A stretch of 50,267 bases of DNA, from IMG/VR virus record IMGVR_UViG_3300025769_000185, positions 1-50,267 of that record. The stretch is one strand, 5' to 3'. Positions 33,404 through 41,471 of this stretch are shown piece after piece. Positions within the stretch are counted from its first letter, which is position 1. Each line of letters begins with the position of its first letter. Below the pieces are notes generated by a model, which saw only the letters and a program-made list of their open reading frames with translations, was not told the origin of the DNA and ran no database searches. The translations under genes were made by a program, and so were the position numbers. Source of the DNA: a virus.

Positions 33404-36299
33404 CTAAACTTTCTCCATCTTCGTTAGTCTTATCAAACGTCTTACAGTCAACTATCAACACCCTATACGCAGGCATAGCCGACCCTAAGTGTGTGCCTTT
33501 ACCTAATCGCATAGACCCACGCTTACCGCCTAACTTGTTAATCAGGTCGCTCGTAAATGCGCCGTAGTTAATCTGATGTGTGGCACACCAAGCCTTCAAG
33601 AACCTCGGTACTAAGTACGCCTTCTTCGTGTCCGTCTCGAACCGCGCCACTAACTTACCTTTCGGCAGCGCATCGGGTATGACGATGCTGTCCAGCCCGT
33701 TACCGGAACCACTACGTAGGTCATCCGTGCTCTTGATTACCAGTATGTTGTTATAGTTTTCAGTCAGGTAGTCGTTAAGTGTTTGTTCTACTGATGACCC
33801 CATATCGTTAACCGATTGCAGGTTTAGTTTAAGTAGGTTAACAGTCCACTTAAATAAGCCCTTCATGTCGTAGTCGATTAGCTCCAGCTTATTAGCGATG
33901 TACGCCCCAGCTAGTGTGGTAGCAGCTCCGGCAGACCAGAAACGGTTTTCTGATGTAAGCCCTGCCGCTTCATCAATCTTACGCTGGAATCCAAGTACGA
34001 GCTTCTTAACGTCTTCTAGGTTCTGCATGACCCACTGGATGTAAATGATCCCAGCGTGCCCATAGTTTTCTTCGATAGACCTATCGAATTTATCCGTACC
34101 TTCCTTCTCCTTTGTACTGGAAAATACCCGCTGCGCCCTCCATTCCATTATCCTCTGCGCCTCTGCTTTCGGCGCTTGTTTGTCCGCTGAAATGCGTTCA
34201 ATGACACTGGCATTGCCTGTAGTTACACAAGAGAGGTGCCACGGTTCACCACGAGTACGTTCAAGGTTAGCCCCACCAGCCATACGCCCACGCTGTTCGC
34301 CAGAAGATATTTGATACGCTAAGTCACTTAGCTGCTTACCTTCCTCATTGGTCAATTCGTCTATGTAAAACGGCAGATTGTGCAGCACCTCCGAACGGTT
34401 AAATTTTATCGCGTCGGTATCCTTTGCGGTTATCATCATGCCCTTCGTAGCACCCCACACCGAACCCGCTACCCGTATAGCTGCTGTCTTACCGCACCCA
34501 CTAAGTGGGCTGTGTATATGTAACGCGCAAGCCTTCTGAGGCAAGAAGGCCATTAGCGGAGAGCCAAACGCTGTACATACAACGTACTGGTGCATCACCA
34601 GCTCAGGCCGCGTGTTGTAAAAATTAGCCATCTTCTTCCACTCTTCCAACGAGCCTTTCGGCTTGAGGTACGGGATTAGCGCGGCTGTCGGTGTGGACGG
34701 CGGGTTGGGGTCAATACGGTCTGCGCGTATTTCTTTGTCCCCTAGAACAAAAGCGTCCATGTTCTCGTCTACCCAGCCGAACTGGCGACGTGCCGTGGCT
34801 GCTGTAGAGGTTGCTTGTAATTCGTTTACCCAAGTAATCATATATTGCATCAAATCGTTTATTTGAGGGATGGCAACGCCTTGTACTGCCATTTTCTTTC
34901 TAAATTCTTCTCGTGAGGTTATCGCCGTAAGAGGCACTACAAACTCACGTACGCCGTCTTGCGGCATATGTATCTTACAAACTACGCATTCACCTTCTTC
35001 TGAGTCTACTAACCGCTGCGTCACATACACGTCATGGTGGTAGATGACATGCTCATCAACTTCTCCGTCTGGGCTTGTGTTCCTGACATAGACCCCGCCG
35101 TTTTGACCACGAAAATATGGGCGCGGATAGACTGGTATAACGTGTTGTGTAGAAAGTTCCTGACTGGCGGAACCCGGAAGTAACGTACCTTCTAGTAAAT
35201 CACCCGACTCACCTGACTCACCTGACTCAACGACATACGTACCGTCTTCATTGGCTTCTGCTTCAGCCACCTTACGCCCCAGCACAATCGGTGAGCTGAT
35301 CTTGCCCCAGTGAGGACACTCCGTACAGATACCGCCCTCATTCTCATCGAATGTTGTGCAACGGTATGGCCCCTTAATGAGATCCAACTTCTTCAGCGTT
35401 AGCTCTGGCGTGTACTCGGGGTGTTGGTTTGAAATCTTGTGAGCGGCTTTCTCGCCGTCTTCGCAGAACTTAGCAATGGACAGACCTGCCCTCCACATAG
35501 GCTCGCTCGTCTCAGCTTGACCTTTTATTATGCGGCGTAGCTGCTCACACCCGTTACCGTTCTGTGCCTTGAGCAGTATGGTTCTGAACTCGTGTTTATA
35601 GTTCTGAATGATCGCATCGCGTAGGCTTGCTGGCCCCTCCGCAGGCGCATACTTCTTGGGAACTGGTATCGTGTCCATCCCCAGCTTACTGGCAAAGAAG
35701 TCAAAGTTAACCGTATCGGGAGTCTTACCTATGACTTCTACTGGCGCAGGGGTATCAGGTTTGTGGTTATGCGTGCCCACTATGCGAAGAACCCGCGCTA
35801 TATCAGCGGGTACTGCGGGGTCTATTTCAAGCCCGAACTCTTTGCACTTGGCCTTGAACTGGTCAGCCACTACCTTCCACTGCTCTACAGCGACGGGTTC
35901 AGATAGCACCCAGTAAACATGTATGCCACGACCAGAGTTAACGATAAGAGGTTTTGGTAATTCTAGGGCTACGATAAATTCTTGTAGCCTACGTAGCGCC
36001 TCCCCCTGTGTAGCGAACCCCTCGTTCTTGGCTACCTTGTCTTCGCCAACATCCAAGTCTAAAAAGAACGACTTGATCTGTTTAGCGTCTTCACCTTTGC
36101 GGGTACCTTCTTCCTTGAAGTTACTCATCGCAAAGTACATATCCCACCCTTCACTGTCGTGATATTCGGCGGCTTCTGCTAATTCATCTGTCGAGTGAAA
36201 GTATGTCTGCCGTACCCCGTTTGACGCTAGACCGTACTGTAGAGCTACGTACACACCTTCTGTGGGTAGTACCCACCGTAAAAATTCTCTTGTATTCAT
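33369..36299 (-). CDS. primase-polymerase (AEP) fused to DUF927/SF3-like helicase
   Basis: A 976-aa protein counted from the ATG at 36299; a TTG four codons upstream is less likely. The N-terminal Prim-Pol domain shows D81-L-D83 (FFLDLDVG), the 'SGRGIHVYW' motif with His127, and 'RVLRIVGTHNHK' as motif III. A Cys cluster (RCTT...ICTECPHWG, near 320) may bind zinc, as in many replicative primases. A Ser-Gly-Glu linker precedes the C-terminal ATPase, which has Walker A 'SGCGKTAA' (Lys604) and a Walker B-like 'LPFYIDELTNEE' typical of DUF927 helicases. By family knowledge it makes primers and unwinds DNA at the phage origin. No separate DnaG or DnaB is seen in this window. Confidence 0.85.
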   Translation of the reverse strand: MNTREFLRWVLPTEGVYVALQYGLASNGVRQTYFHSTDELAEAAEYHDSEGWDMYFAMSNFKEEGTRKGEDAKQIKSFFLDLDVGEDKVAKNEGFATQGEALRRLQEFIVALELPKPLIVNSGRGIHVYWVLSEPVAVEQWKVVADQFKAKCKEFGLEIDPAVPADIARVLRIVGTHNHKPDTPAPVEVIGKTPDTVNFDFFASKLGMDTIPVPKKYAPAEGPASLRDAIIQNYKHEFRTILLKAQNGNGCEQLRRIIKGQAETSEPMWRAGLSIAKFCEDGEKAAHKISNQHPEYTPELTLKKLDLIKGPYRCTTFDENEGGICTECPHWGKISSPIVLGRKVAEAEANEDGTYVVESGESGESGDLLEGTLLPGSASQELSTQHVIPVYPRPYFRGQNGGVYVRNTSPDGEVDEHVIYHHDVYVTQRLVDSEEGECVVCKIHMPQDGVREFVVPLTAITSREEFRKKMAVQGVAIPQINDLMQYMITWVNELQATSTAATARRQFGWVDENMDAFVLGDKEIRADRIDPNPPSTPTAALIPYLKPKGSLEEWKKMANFYNTRPELVMHQYVVCTAFGSPLMAFLPQKACALHIHSPLSGCGKTAAIRVAGSVWGATKGMMITAKDTDAIKFNRSEVLHNLPFYIDELTNEEGKQLSDLAYQISSGEQRGRMAGGANLERTRGEPWHLSCVTTGNASVIERISADKQAPKAEAQRIMEWRAQRVFSSTKEKEGTDKFDRSIEENYGHAGIIYIQWVMQNLEDVKKLVLGFQRKIDEAAGLTSENRFWSAGAATTLAGAYIANKLELIDYDMKGLFKWTVNLLKLNLQSVNDMGSSVEQTLNDYLTENYNNILVIKSTDDLRSGSGNGLDSIVIPDALPKGKLVARFETDTKKAYLVPRFLKAWCATHQINYGAFTSDLINKLGGKRGSMRLGKGTHLGSAMPAYRVLIVDCKTFDKTNEDGESLDDDPQDARLEP
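35202..35228 (-). repeat. three tandem 9-bp units in the Prim-Pol linker
   Basis: On the plus strand the units ACCCGACTC, ACCTGACTC and ACCTGACTC follow each other. They encode the Ser-Gly-Glu linker between the primase and ATPase halves of the protein. The third position of one unit differs. Such a linker tolerates length change. Confidence 0.85.
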
Positions 36300-36389
36300 G
36301 GTTGCACCCAATGCCGAGAGACACTATGGCAGGGATGTCGGCGCATCCTTTTCGGCAAAACCTAGCCATAGTGGAGTGATTGTTAGTGG
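36300..36389 (-). promoter_or_regulatory. structured intergenic element upstream of Prim-Pol
   Basis: A 90-nt gap rich in inverted repeats. CACTATGGC-AGG (36322-36333) pairs with CCT-A-GCCATAGTG (36361-36373). GGATG (36333-36337) pairs with CATCC (36344-36348). As an alternative, TGCCGA (36312-36317) pairs with TCGGCA (36352-36357). It shares CCACTAT (minus strand, 36374-36368) and CTCGGCATTGG (36318-36308) with the gap at 38468-38518. No good ribosome site precedes the Prim-Pol ATG. Probably a promoter, operator or attenuator; the exact role is not determined. Confidence 0.45.
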
Positions 36390-37139
36390 TTAGTCATCCC
36401 AACCGTCAACAATGGCACTCAGATCGTCGTCATCTTCCTTGGGTGCGGGGGCAGATTTCTTTACGACCTTCTTGGGTTCCTCCACTTCGGAGGTATCTGG
36501 CTCATCGCCAAATATATCGTCAGAGTCATCGTCATCTAACGCGACATCGGTGCTCTTGACACTGCTAGTAGTATCACTAAACGGATTATCAGGTTGTGCT
36601 ACGAACCCACCTTCCACAACACCGAAGGGCGAACGTGACACCATAGGCACGTATTCGATCACCTGTACGCCGTTCAGACGCAGGCTAACGCCATTATCAC
36701 GCATAGAGTACGGTACGAAAGTGAAGGCAAGGTTCACGGTGCTGCCGCTGGTCAACTGAAAGTCCGCTGGCAGCTTGTTATTCTGCGCGTCCACTTGCAG
36801 TGGTGGCGTGGTCTTGTCGGTGCCGTACGCACCTTTTAGCTTGGCCTTACCGATGTAGTCGCCGTCATCATTTTTCTTGAACGGTAGCGGGAATTTGTCA
36901 GGCCAGCTCTTTTCTTTCTTGGCTTTGTAAGCCGTTGCCATTGCCTTGTACAAGGCTTTAGCTTCCTTCTCAGACATCACGAAAGACATAGAGTATTCCG
37001 CACCGTCATCCAGTGGATCACATTTAACAGACCCACCCTTACCGCCGTTCGCTTTGTTATCGAACTTGTAGGTAGCGTCGAGTCTTGGATAGAGGGCTTT
37101 TACGCCTTCGATTGTGTAGTACATATTTGCTTCAGCCAT
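36390..37139 (-). CDS. ssDNA-binding protein (DUF2815-like)
   Basis: A 249-aa protein. Residues about 1-175 form a beta-rich domain (IEGVKALYPRLDATYKFDNK; VNLAFTFVPYSMRDNGVSLR; VQVIEYVPMV) matching my recollection of DUF2815, the T7 gp2.5-like single-strand-binding group. The last 60 residues are disordered and very acidic, ending 'EDDDDLSAIVDGWDD'. This resembles the acidic tail with terminal aromatic residue through which SSBs contact polymerase and helicase. It would coat single-stranded DNA during replication and recombination. GGAG lies 7 nt before the ATG. It stands between the Cys4 protein and Prim-Pol genes. Confidence 0.8.
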   Translation of the reverse strand: MAEANMYYTIEGVKALYPRLDATYKFDNKANGGKGGSVKCDPLDDGAEYSMSFVMSEKEAKALYKAMATAYKAKKEKSWPDKFPLPFKKNDDGDYIGKAKLKGAYGTDKTTPPLQVDAQNNKLPADFQLTSGSTVNLAFTFVPYSMRDNGVSLRLNGVQVIEYVPMVSRSPFGVVEGGFVAQPDNPFSDTTSSVKSTDVALDDDDSDDIFGDEPDTSEVEEPKKVVKKSAPAPKEDDDDLSAIVDGWDD

Positions 37140-37806
37140 TGTTGGTCTCCTTAACTTGGCTATTTATTGTGAACCCTTCAGTCGCAGCGAAGGGCGAACC
37201 TTCGCGGTTGTGTGGAACAATGTCGTAAGCAATTGCTGCTAACGTGTCATCGTCATCCACCATCAATCTAACTTTCTGTAGTTCCTCTTCTTCCAACGGT
37301 CTTTGTGGGTAAAAGAACAGCTTTGGTACAGGGCTACCCGCATCGAAACTTATCTTTGTCACCACTGCTGCACTGGGCGTTCCATGCCCACTCAAAAATT
37401 TGGCGTAAGCCTGTAGAGGCATAGAGCTTCTACCTTGGGCCTTACCAAATATGGATGAGGCAGGTACCTGTAGTTGGTACACAGTGTCTAGTGCTTGCTC
37501 TTCAACAATCGCTAGTCTCTGACTAAACCTACAAGCCCTACCCCCTCCAGTGCCAGAACCTCGGACGTTATTGGTGCAATCAATACACCGCGTACTCTGT
37601 CTCTGGTCTGGCGGCACTTCAGGTGCGGGTCTCTGAGTATCATTCGACCAACATGTTGGCAGGCGTTTGGCGCTAGGGTCGTAGGCATCTTTGTAATACG
37701 AGCGAGCTACTGCCGCTGCGTTTACGATAACCACGTCTATCGCTGTGCTGTCTGCTTGATGGTCTAACCCAGTAAACCTATTACCCTGTATGCTGATTCG
37801 GCGCAC
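37132..37806 (-). CDS. conserved Cys4 protein of the replication module (224 aa)
   Basis: It starts at GTG 37806, overlapping the upstream TAG (TAGTG). Four Cys (C52, C74, C77 and C92, in 'CWSND', 'CIDC' and 'GRACRFSQRL') could bind zinc or an Fe-S cluster. The segment 'ARSYYKDAYDPSAKRLPTCW' with 'SGTGGGRACRFSQRLAI' is one I recall from cyanophages and other marine phages next to SSB-like genes, without known function. The second half is alpha/beta. A role with the SSB or in recombination is suggested by position only. It overlaps the SSB gene by 8 nt. Confidence 0.65.
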   Translation of the reverse strand: MRRISIQGNRFTGLDHQADSTAIDVVIVNAAAVARSYYKDAYDPSAKRLPTCWSNDTQRPAPEVPPDQRQSTRCIDCTNNVRGSGTGGGRACRFSQRLAIVEEQALDTVYQLQVPASSIFGKAQGRSSMPLQAYAKFLSGHGTPSAAVVTKISFDAGSPVPKLFFYPQRPLEEEELQKVRLMVDDDDTLAAIAYDIVPHNREGSPFAATEGFTINSQVKETNNG

Positions 37807-38057
37807 TATACGTCCGCATCAGGGTCAAACGCTGTGGGGTCAAAGTCGTCCACAACAGCTTCTTCCGTTGCTTCTTCCTTGTCCGAACCGCCCTTTAACA
37901 GAGCTTCTGCGATACTCGCCAAGGCGAATCGCTGCGTCTTACCTACCTTGATGTACGTATTCTCTGGAATTACGCCATCCCTCACCCACTTACGGGTCGT
38001 GGATAATGACACACCAAAGTGCTTTGCGACATCCTCAATCGGAACTAATTGCTCCAT
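37806..38057 (-). CDS. HTH DNA-binding protein, MerR/excisionase (AlpA)-like (83 aa)
   Basis: The start is ATG 38057 (TGATG overlap with the previous gene). Residues 4-45 (VPIEDVAKHFGVSLSTTRKW, then VRDGVIPENTYIKVGKTQRF) are a classic winged-helix start of the excisionase/AlpA type, in which helix 2 'LSTTRKWVRDG' contacts DNA. An acidic tail follows (ATEEAVVDDFDPTAFDPDAD). No integrase is in the window, so a role as a transcription regulator of the early operon is more likely than excision. Could also serve as an origin-binding helper. Confidence 0.75.
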   Translation of the reverse strand: MEQLVPIEDVAKHFGVSLSTTRKWVRDGVIPENTYIKVGKTQRFALASIAEALLKGGSDKEEATEEAVVDDFDPTAFDPDADV

Positions 38058-38467
38058 CACGCTTTCCTTATTGTGAGTGCGAACTCTGCATCTACGTTCA
38101 AGCCCTTCGGCAGAAGGTCTGGGTTCTCTTCCAAGAACTCCCGTACATTCTTCTGGTTCAGGCGCTTATCCAAGAACTCAGGTACGCCATGCTCAAGAAT
38201 AAACTCGTGCATGTGTTCCCAGTCGCTAGTCCAATACTTCTGCTTAATCGTACGGTAAAACGTACCAGCATCCGTCTTGACACTTTTGATGTCGTTCTCT
38301 TTTAAGTAGCCCAGTAGCGCACTCTTTATTTTATTTTGCTGACTGACTAGCTTGTCATCAGCTTCCCTAAATTCCGCAGATAGGCGTTCCCGTTCAGCCT
38401 TAATCTTGAGGTAAACCTCTGTCATTTTGCCTAGCGGCACACCGTCTACGTCTTTTGCATCAGCCAT
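38057..38467 (-). CDS. conserved phage protein with N-terminal coiled coil (136 aa)
   Basis: Residues about 14-52 form a coiled coil (EVYLKIKAERERLSAEFREA). A short beta hairpin (VKTDAGTFYRTIKQKYW) and helices (WEHMHEFILEHGVPEFLDKR; NVREFLEENPDLLPKG) follow, ending 'EFALTIRKA'. The order coiled coil then 'DWEHMHEFILE' occurs in phage proteins of replication regions as I recall, sometimes guessed to be nuclease inhibitors or DNA-binding proteins. I cannot confirm that. It is the first gene after the 38468-38518 intergenic element and has AAGGA before its ATG. Confidence 0.65.
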   Translation of the reverse strand: MADAKDVDGVPLGKMTEVYLKIKAERERLSAEFREADDKLVSQQNKIKSALLGYLKENDIKSVKTDAGTFYRTIKQKYWTSDWEHMHEFILEHGVPEFLDKRLNQKNVREFLEENPDLLPKGLNVDAEFALTIRKA

Positions 38468-38518
38468 GATCTTCGTCCTTCCATTGCCGAGAACTGAAAT
38501 ATAGTGGTAGGTAATGGT
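38466..38518 (-). promoter_or_regulatory. intergenic element with T7-class-like core and hairpin
   Basis: Gap between the SNF2 helicase stop and the 136-aa gene. The minus strand carries CCACTATA (38507-38500), like the CACTATA core of single-subunit phage RNA polymerase promoters, and CTCGGCAATGG (38491-38481), 10 of 11 bases shared with the gap upstream of Prim-Pol. CCATTACC (38517-38510) can pair with GGCAATGG (38488-38481) with one mismatch. A start of transcription here would separate the helicase block from the SSB/Prim-Pol block. No matching RNA polymerase is in the window, so this is a candidate only. Confidence 0.4.
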
Positions 38519-40054
38519 TTAATCAAGTATTTCTTTGTAAAGATCAATAATTTTTGTATGTGTGTCTATTTTGTTATCTAGTAATGCGTACACACGTTTT
38601 TCTATGTGAGATCCTTGCAACTGTACCACTGTGCACTTATGGTCTTGCCCCGCTCTATGGATACGAGCGTTAGCTTGTGCATATGTTTCCACTGAACTGG
38701 TTGGCCCCCACCACACAATCGTATTAGCAGCGGTCAGCGTAACGCCGTGTGCCGCAGCTTGCGGCTGAATGACCAGCACTCGTGGAGTATCTGTCTCTTG
38801 GAACTCTTTAAATATGCGCGTGCGCTCGGTGGCACTGACAGCCCCACTGATAATCTCGGTAGGTATCTTGTCCTTGCGTAGCTTGTCAGCTAGTAGCTGG
38901 ATTGTGTGCTTGAACGGCACGAAGATCAGGACTTTCTTACTGGACTCGTCAATCACCTCGCGTAGCACCTTGTATCGGTGCTTGATGTCGAACTCCACCA
39001 CCTCATTGTCATCGGTGTATACCGCACCAGAACTAATTTGTAGTAGCTTGTTCATGTTGACCGCCGCTGTAGCTGCCGTGACTGTTTCTTCCGCAGCTTC
39101 CATAACCATGCGGTTCTTCAGTTCTTTGTAATACTTCTCCTGCTGACGTGTCAGCGGTACCTCGCGGTTGGTGTACACGATGTCAGGCAGATCAAGGCAC
39201 TCTTCTTTGGTAAACCGGATCGCCGGTTGCAGTGCGTTAAATACCGTGTCGGTAGCGTCGGGCTTGGGTACCCACTTGAAGTTGGTCACTTTGTACATAA
39301 CCTGATCGCGGAATGAGCCGAAGAAGCGTGGTACAGCTTTCGGGTTAACAAGTTTAGCCAGACCATACGCATCCAATGGACTCTGTGCGGCAGGTGTACC
39401 CGTCATCATCCACAGCCATGTGTCAGGGCTGAGTAGTCTGTTTAGCGTCTTCCACCTATCAGTCTGAGCATTTTTGTAGTGTGTGGCCTCATCCACAATC
39501 ACTAGGTCAAACCCACCATTGGCTATGGCATCCGATACGATTGCTACACCGTCGTAATTTATTACTACGAACTCCGCATCGCTTTCGATCACAGCGGTTC
39601 TTTTCTTCGCTGAACCGTGTGCTATATCTACCTTGCGGTGCATAGCAAAACTAAACAGGTCTTCTCGCCACGCCGAATCCATAATAGATAGAGGGCAGAT
39701 GACCAGAGCACGTTTGATACGTCCTTGCCTCATCAGGAAGTCCGCTGCCCATATCGCACTGGCGGTCTTACCCGTGCCTTGCTCGTTGAAACAGAACGCA
39801 CGTTTGTTGAGTGTCAGGAATCCCGCCGTGGTCTTCTGGTGCTCGAACGGTTTGTACTTGCCCGTCCATTTGTACTTACCTTCGATGGGTGACGGCGCTT
39901 TAATATTTAGGTTCTTGAGTACGTGGGTCTCGTCTACGCCCCAGTTAACCACCACACGATTACCTGATAACTCCTTACTCTTTGGTATGACCTCGGTGAC
40001 TTTCCGTGGATCACGTAGCCGCAGTAGCAGCGCCTTGTTGTCTATTACTTTCAT
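38519..40054 (-). CDS. SNF2/SF2-type DNA helicase
   Basis: A 511-aa protein with the SF2 motifs in order: Walker A 'EQGTGKT' (91-97), Walker B 'DEAT' (188-191), motif III 'TGTPA' (218-222) and a C-terminal helicase half closing with 'QANARIHRAGQDHKC' (460 onward), the arginine-finger motif VI of SNF2 proteins. By family knowledge it moves along or remodels duplex DNA; phage versions are thought to assist replication or recombination. It starts by ATGA overlap with the 398-aa gene upstream. The intergenic element at 38466-38518 follows. Confidence 0.9.
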   Translation of the reverse strand: MKVIDNKALLLRLRDPRKVTEVIPKSKELSGNRVVVNWGVDETHVLKNLNIKAPSPIEGKYKWTGKYKPFEHQKTTAGFLTLNKRAFCFNEQGTGKTASAIWAADFLMRQGRIKRALVICPLSIMDSAWREDLFSFAMHRKVDIAHGSAKKRTAVIESDAEFVVINYDGVAIVSDAIANGGFDLVIVDEATHYKNAQTDRWKTLNRLLSPDTWLWMMTGTPAAQSPLDAYGLAKLVNPKAVPRFFGSFRDQVMYKVTNFKWVPKPDATDTVFNALQPAIRFTKEECLDLPDIVYTNREVPLTRQQEKYYKELKNRMVMEAAEETVTAATAAVNMNKLLQISSGAVYTDDNEVVEFDIKHRYKVLREVIDESSKKVLIFVPFKHTIQLLADKLRKDKIPTEIISGAVSATERTRIFKEFQETDTPRVLVIQPQAAAHGVTLTAANTIVWWGPTSSVETYAQANARIHRAGQDHKCTVVQLQGSHIEKRVYALLDNKIDTHTKIIDLYKEILD

Positions 40055-41247
40055 TGGTTACCCTGTTTATTTTTCGTTAGCACATAGTCTTTGGTGACAA
40101 TGCCGTACTTCGCATCGCCGCGTTTATGCGCGTCTATCCATATTTCACGCCCGTCCTTGAGTGTTCTCCAGTGGCCTTTCACTTCGTGTAGTGCGTTACC
40201 GAACTCGCGGGTGCGCGGAGTCTGTTTACCCTCTATAACTTGTTTCTCTTTGGGTAACTTGATCTCAAGTTTGTAGTGCCGGTTGCGAGGCCGCATTCGA
40301 CTATTAATACTCTTTGTGTGCTTGCTGCGAGGTACAGGTTCTGTGAACACCCAGTTAAAGTTTTGTGCGGCTATAAACGCTATGAGCCTCGGAAAAGACT
40401 TAATCATCGCCACCGCGTAAGGACTAGTGTCCTCAATAGCGCCCTGCATAAAAATTGCTACGCCACGACGGGGGTCAAAATCACCCTCTGGAAACGCAGT
40501 GGGTATGCCGGTCACTTGCGAGAGCATACGTCGTTCATCAGAGCTTAAATCGTGCGCCCACTCATCATAATCTATTTGAGCTTCGCCCGTTGCGGGATCA
40601 ATAAACCCAAACTTAGGGAGAAGAATAAGGCGCTTAAACACCTCGTAAACCGTTAACCCTGCCCTATCTTTAACATGGGTATCGTACTCGGCTTCGTAAC
40701 TCGCCCACGGTTTGTCCTGCACGCCGTCAGAGTAACCGGCGTTAGCAATAGAGGTAGGGAGATGGGTGATGGTTATTCTCTCCCCACCTACGGGTACTTC
40801 GCCCACATAATACGTATAGCGATAATGTGTGTCTGGTAGAGCTATCGGCTTATCAATATCTATACTCAGAGTTTGCTGTTTATACACTTTGGTTATTAGC
40901 CAACCCTCGAATACTTGCTCACCCCTATCTTCCATACTGGGGGGCTGGGGCATCTCCCATGCTATAAACATCTCATCGTGTGGAATTCTTGCCTCCCAGA
41001 AATTAGTGACCATCTGCCTACGAGTGCCTTTCTCAATTTTAGTCATCGCGTCTAAAACTACGTCTTCCGATACTTCATAGGTGACGCTGTTCAGCAACTG
41101 CCTAGCCGCAAAAGGCGCGGCCTCGCTTATCATTTTCTTCAGGACTGGTTTTGTAGGAAGTGCCACACCTCTCACCCGCAGATACGGCTTCTGCATTGTG
41201 TGCGCTATCTCGGCTTGAAAATCCGTTACTGTAAACTTGTTACTCAT
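40051..41247 (-). CDS. conserved hypothetical early protein (398 aa)
   Basis: A mixed alpha/beta protein without recognisable catalytic motif. It has one cluster of strands (YRYTYYVGEVPVGGERITIT) and a Lys/Arg-rich C-terminal part (SKHTKSINSRMRPRNRHYKL). The last 60 residues contain 'HEVKGHWRTLKDGREIWIDA' followed by 'HKRGDAKYGIVTKDY', a short beta domain of the G-H-W/F-R...H-x-R-G type that I have seen at the C-terminus of other mobile-element proteins of unknown function. A strong GGAGGGG precedes the ATG. It is coupled to the SNF2 helicase gene by ATGA overlap, which suggests a shared role. Confidence 0.65.
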   Translation of the reverse strand: MSNKFTVTDFQAEIAHTMQKPYLRVRGVALPTKPVLKKMISEAAPFAARQLLNSVTYEVSEDVVLDAMTKIEKGTRRQMVTNFWEARIPHDEMFIAWEMPQPPSMEDRGEQVFEGWLITKVYKQQTLSIDIDKPIALPDTHYRYTYYVGEVPVGGERITITHLPTSIANAGYSDGVQDKPWASYEAEYDTHVKDRAGLTVYEVFKRLILLPKFGFIDPATGEAQIDYDEWAHDLSSDERRMLSQVTGIPTAFPEGDFDPRRGVAIFMQGAIEDTSPYAVAMIKSFPRLIAFIAAQNFNWVFTEPVPRSKHTKSINSRMRPRNRHYKLEIKLPKEKQVIEGKQTPRTREFGNALHEVKGHWRTLKDGREIWIDAHKRGDAKYGIVTKDYVLTKNKQGNQ

Positions 41248-41369
41248 GTTTTACCCCTCCCATGCAAAAAAGCGCGAAGTGGGTGTCCACAACACGCGGT
41301 TAAAAAGTCCCGCCATACGACCACACCGGACGGGAACGGTGCAAAACAGGCAGGAATACTCGCCTTGGT

Positions 41370-41471
41370 CTAAACTGTTATTGTCAAAGTGAGGAACAAA
41401 GATAGTAGATTGATCGCTACGACAATACCTACGCCGACCAATATACCTAACTTTATATCGTCTCTGTTCAC
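41370..41471 (-). CDS. putative 33-aa single-helix membrane microprotein
   Basis: GTG at 41471-41469 overlaps the TGA of the HNH-like gene (GTGA), and the frame ends at TAG 41372-41370. Apart from a charged start 'NRDDIK', the rest (LGILVGVGIVVAINLLSLFL and beyond) is a continuous hydrophobic helix. Same-style overlaps are seen for certain genes in this operon, which supports it, but its shortness leaves room for doubt. Another open frame (GTG 41535 to 41251) covers the same DNA and may be the real one instead. The remaining bases to 41251 hold only the ribosome site of the 398-aa gene. Confidence 0.4.
   Translation of the reverse strand: MNRDDIKLGILVGVGIVVAINLLSLFLTLTITV

Noticed and set aside
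36184-36369. 61-codon minus-strand frame covering the gap before Prim-Pol
   Set aside because: Mostly overlaps the Prim-Pol start region in another frame; the gap is better explained as a regulatory element with inverted repeats.
37806-38057. HTH protein as an excisionase of a temperate phage
   Set aside because: No integrase or repressor is visible here, so a regulatory or origin-binding role is the simpler reading; the rest of the genome is not available.
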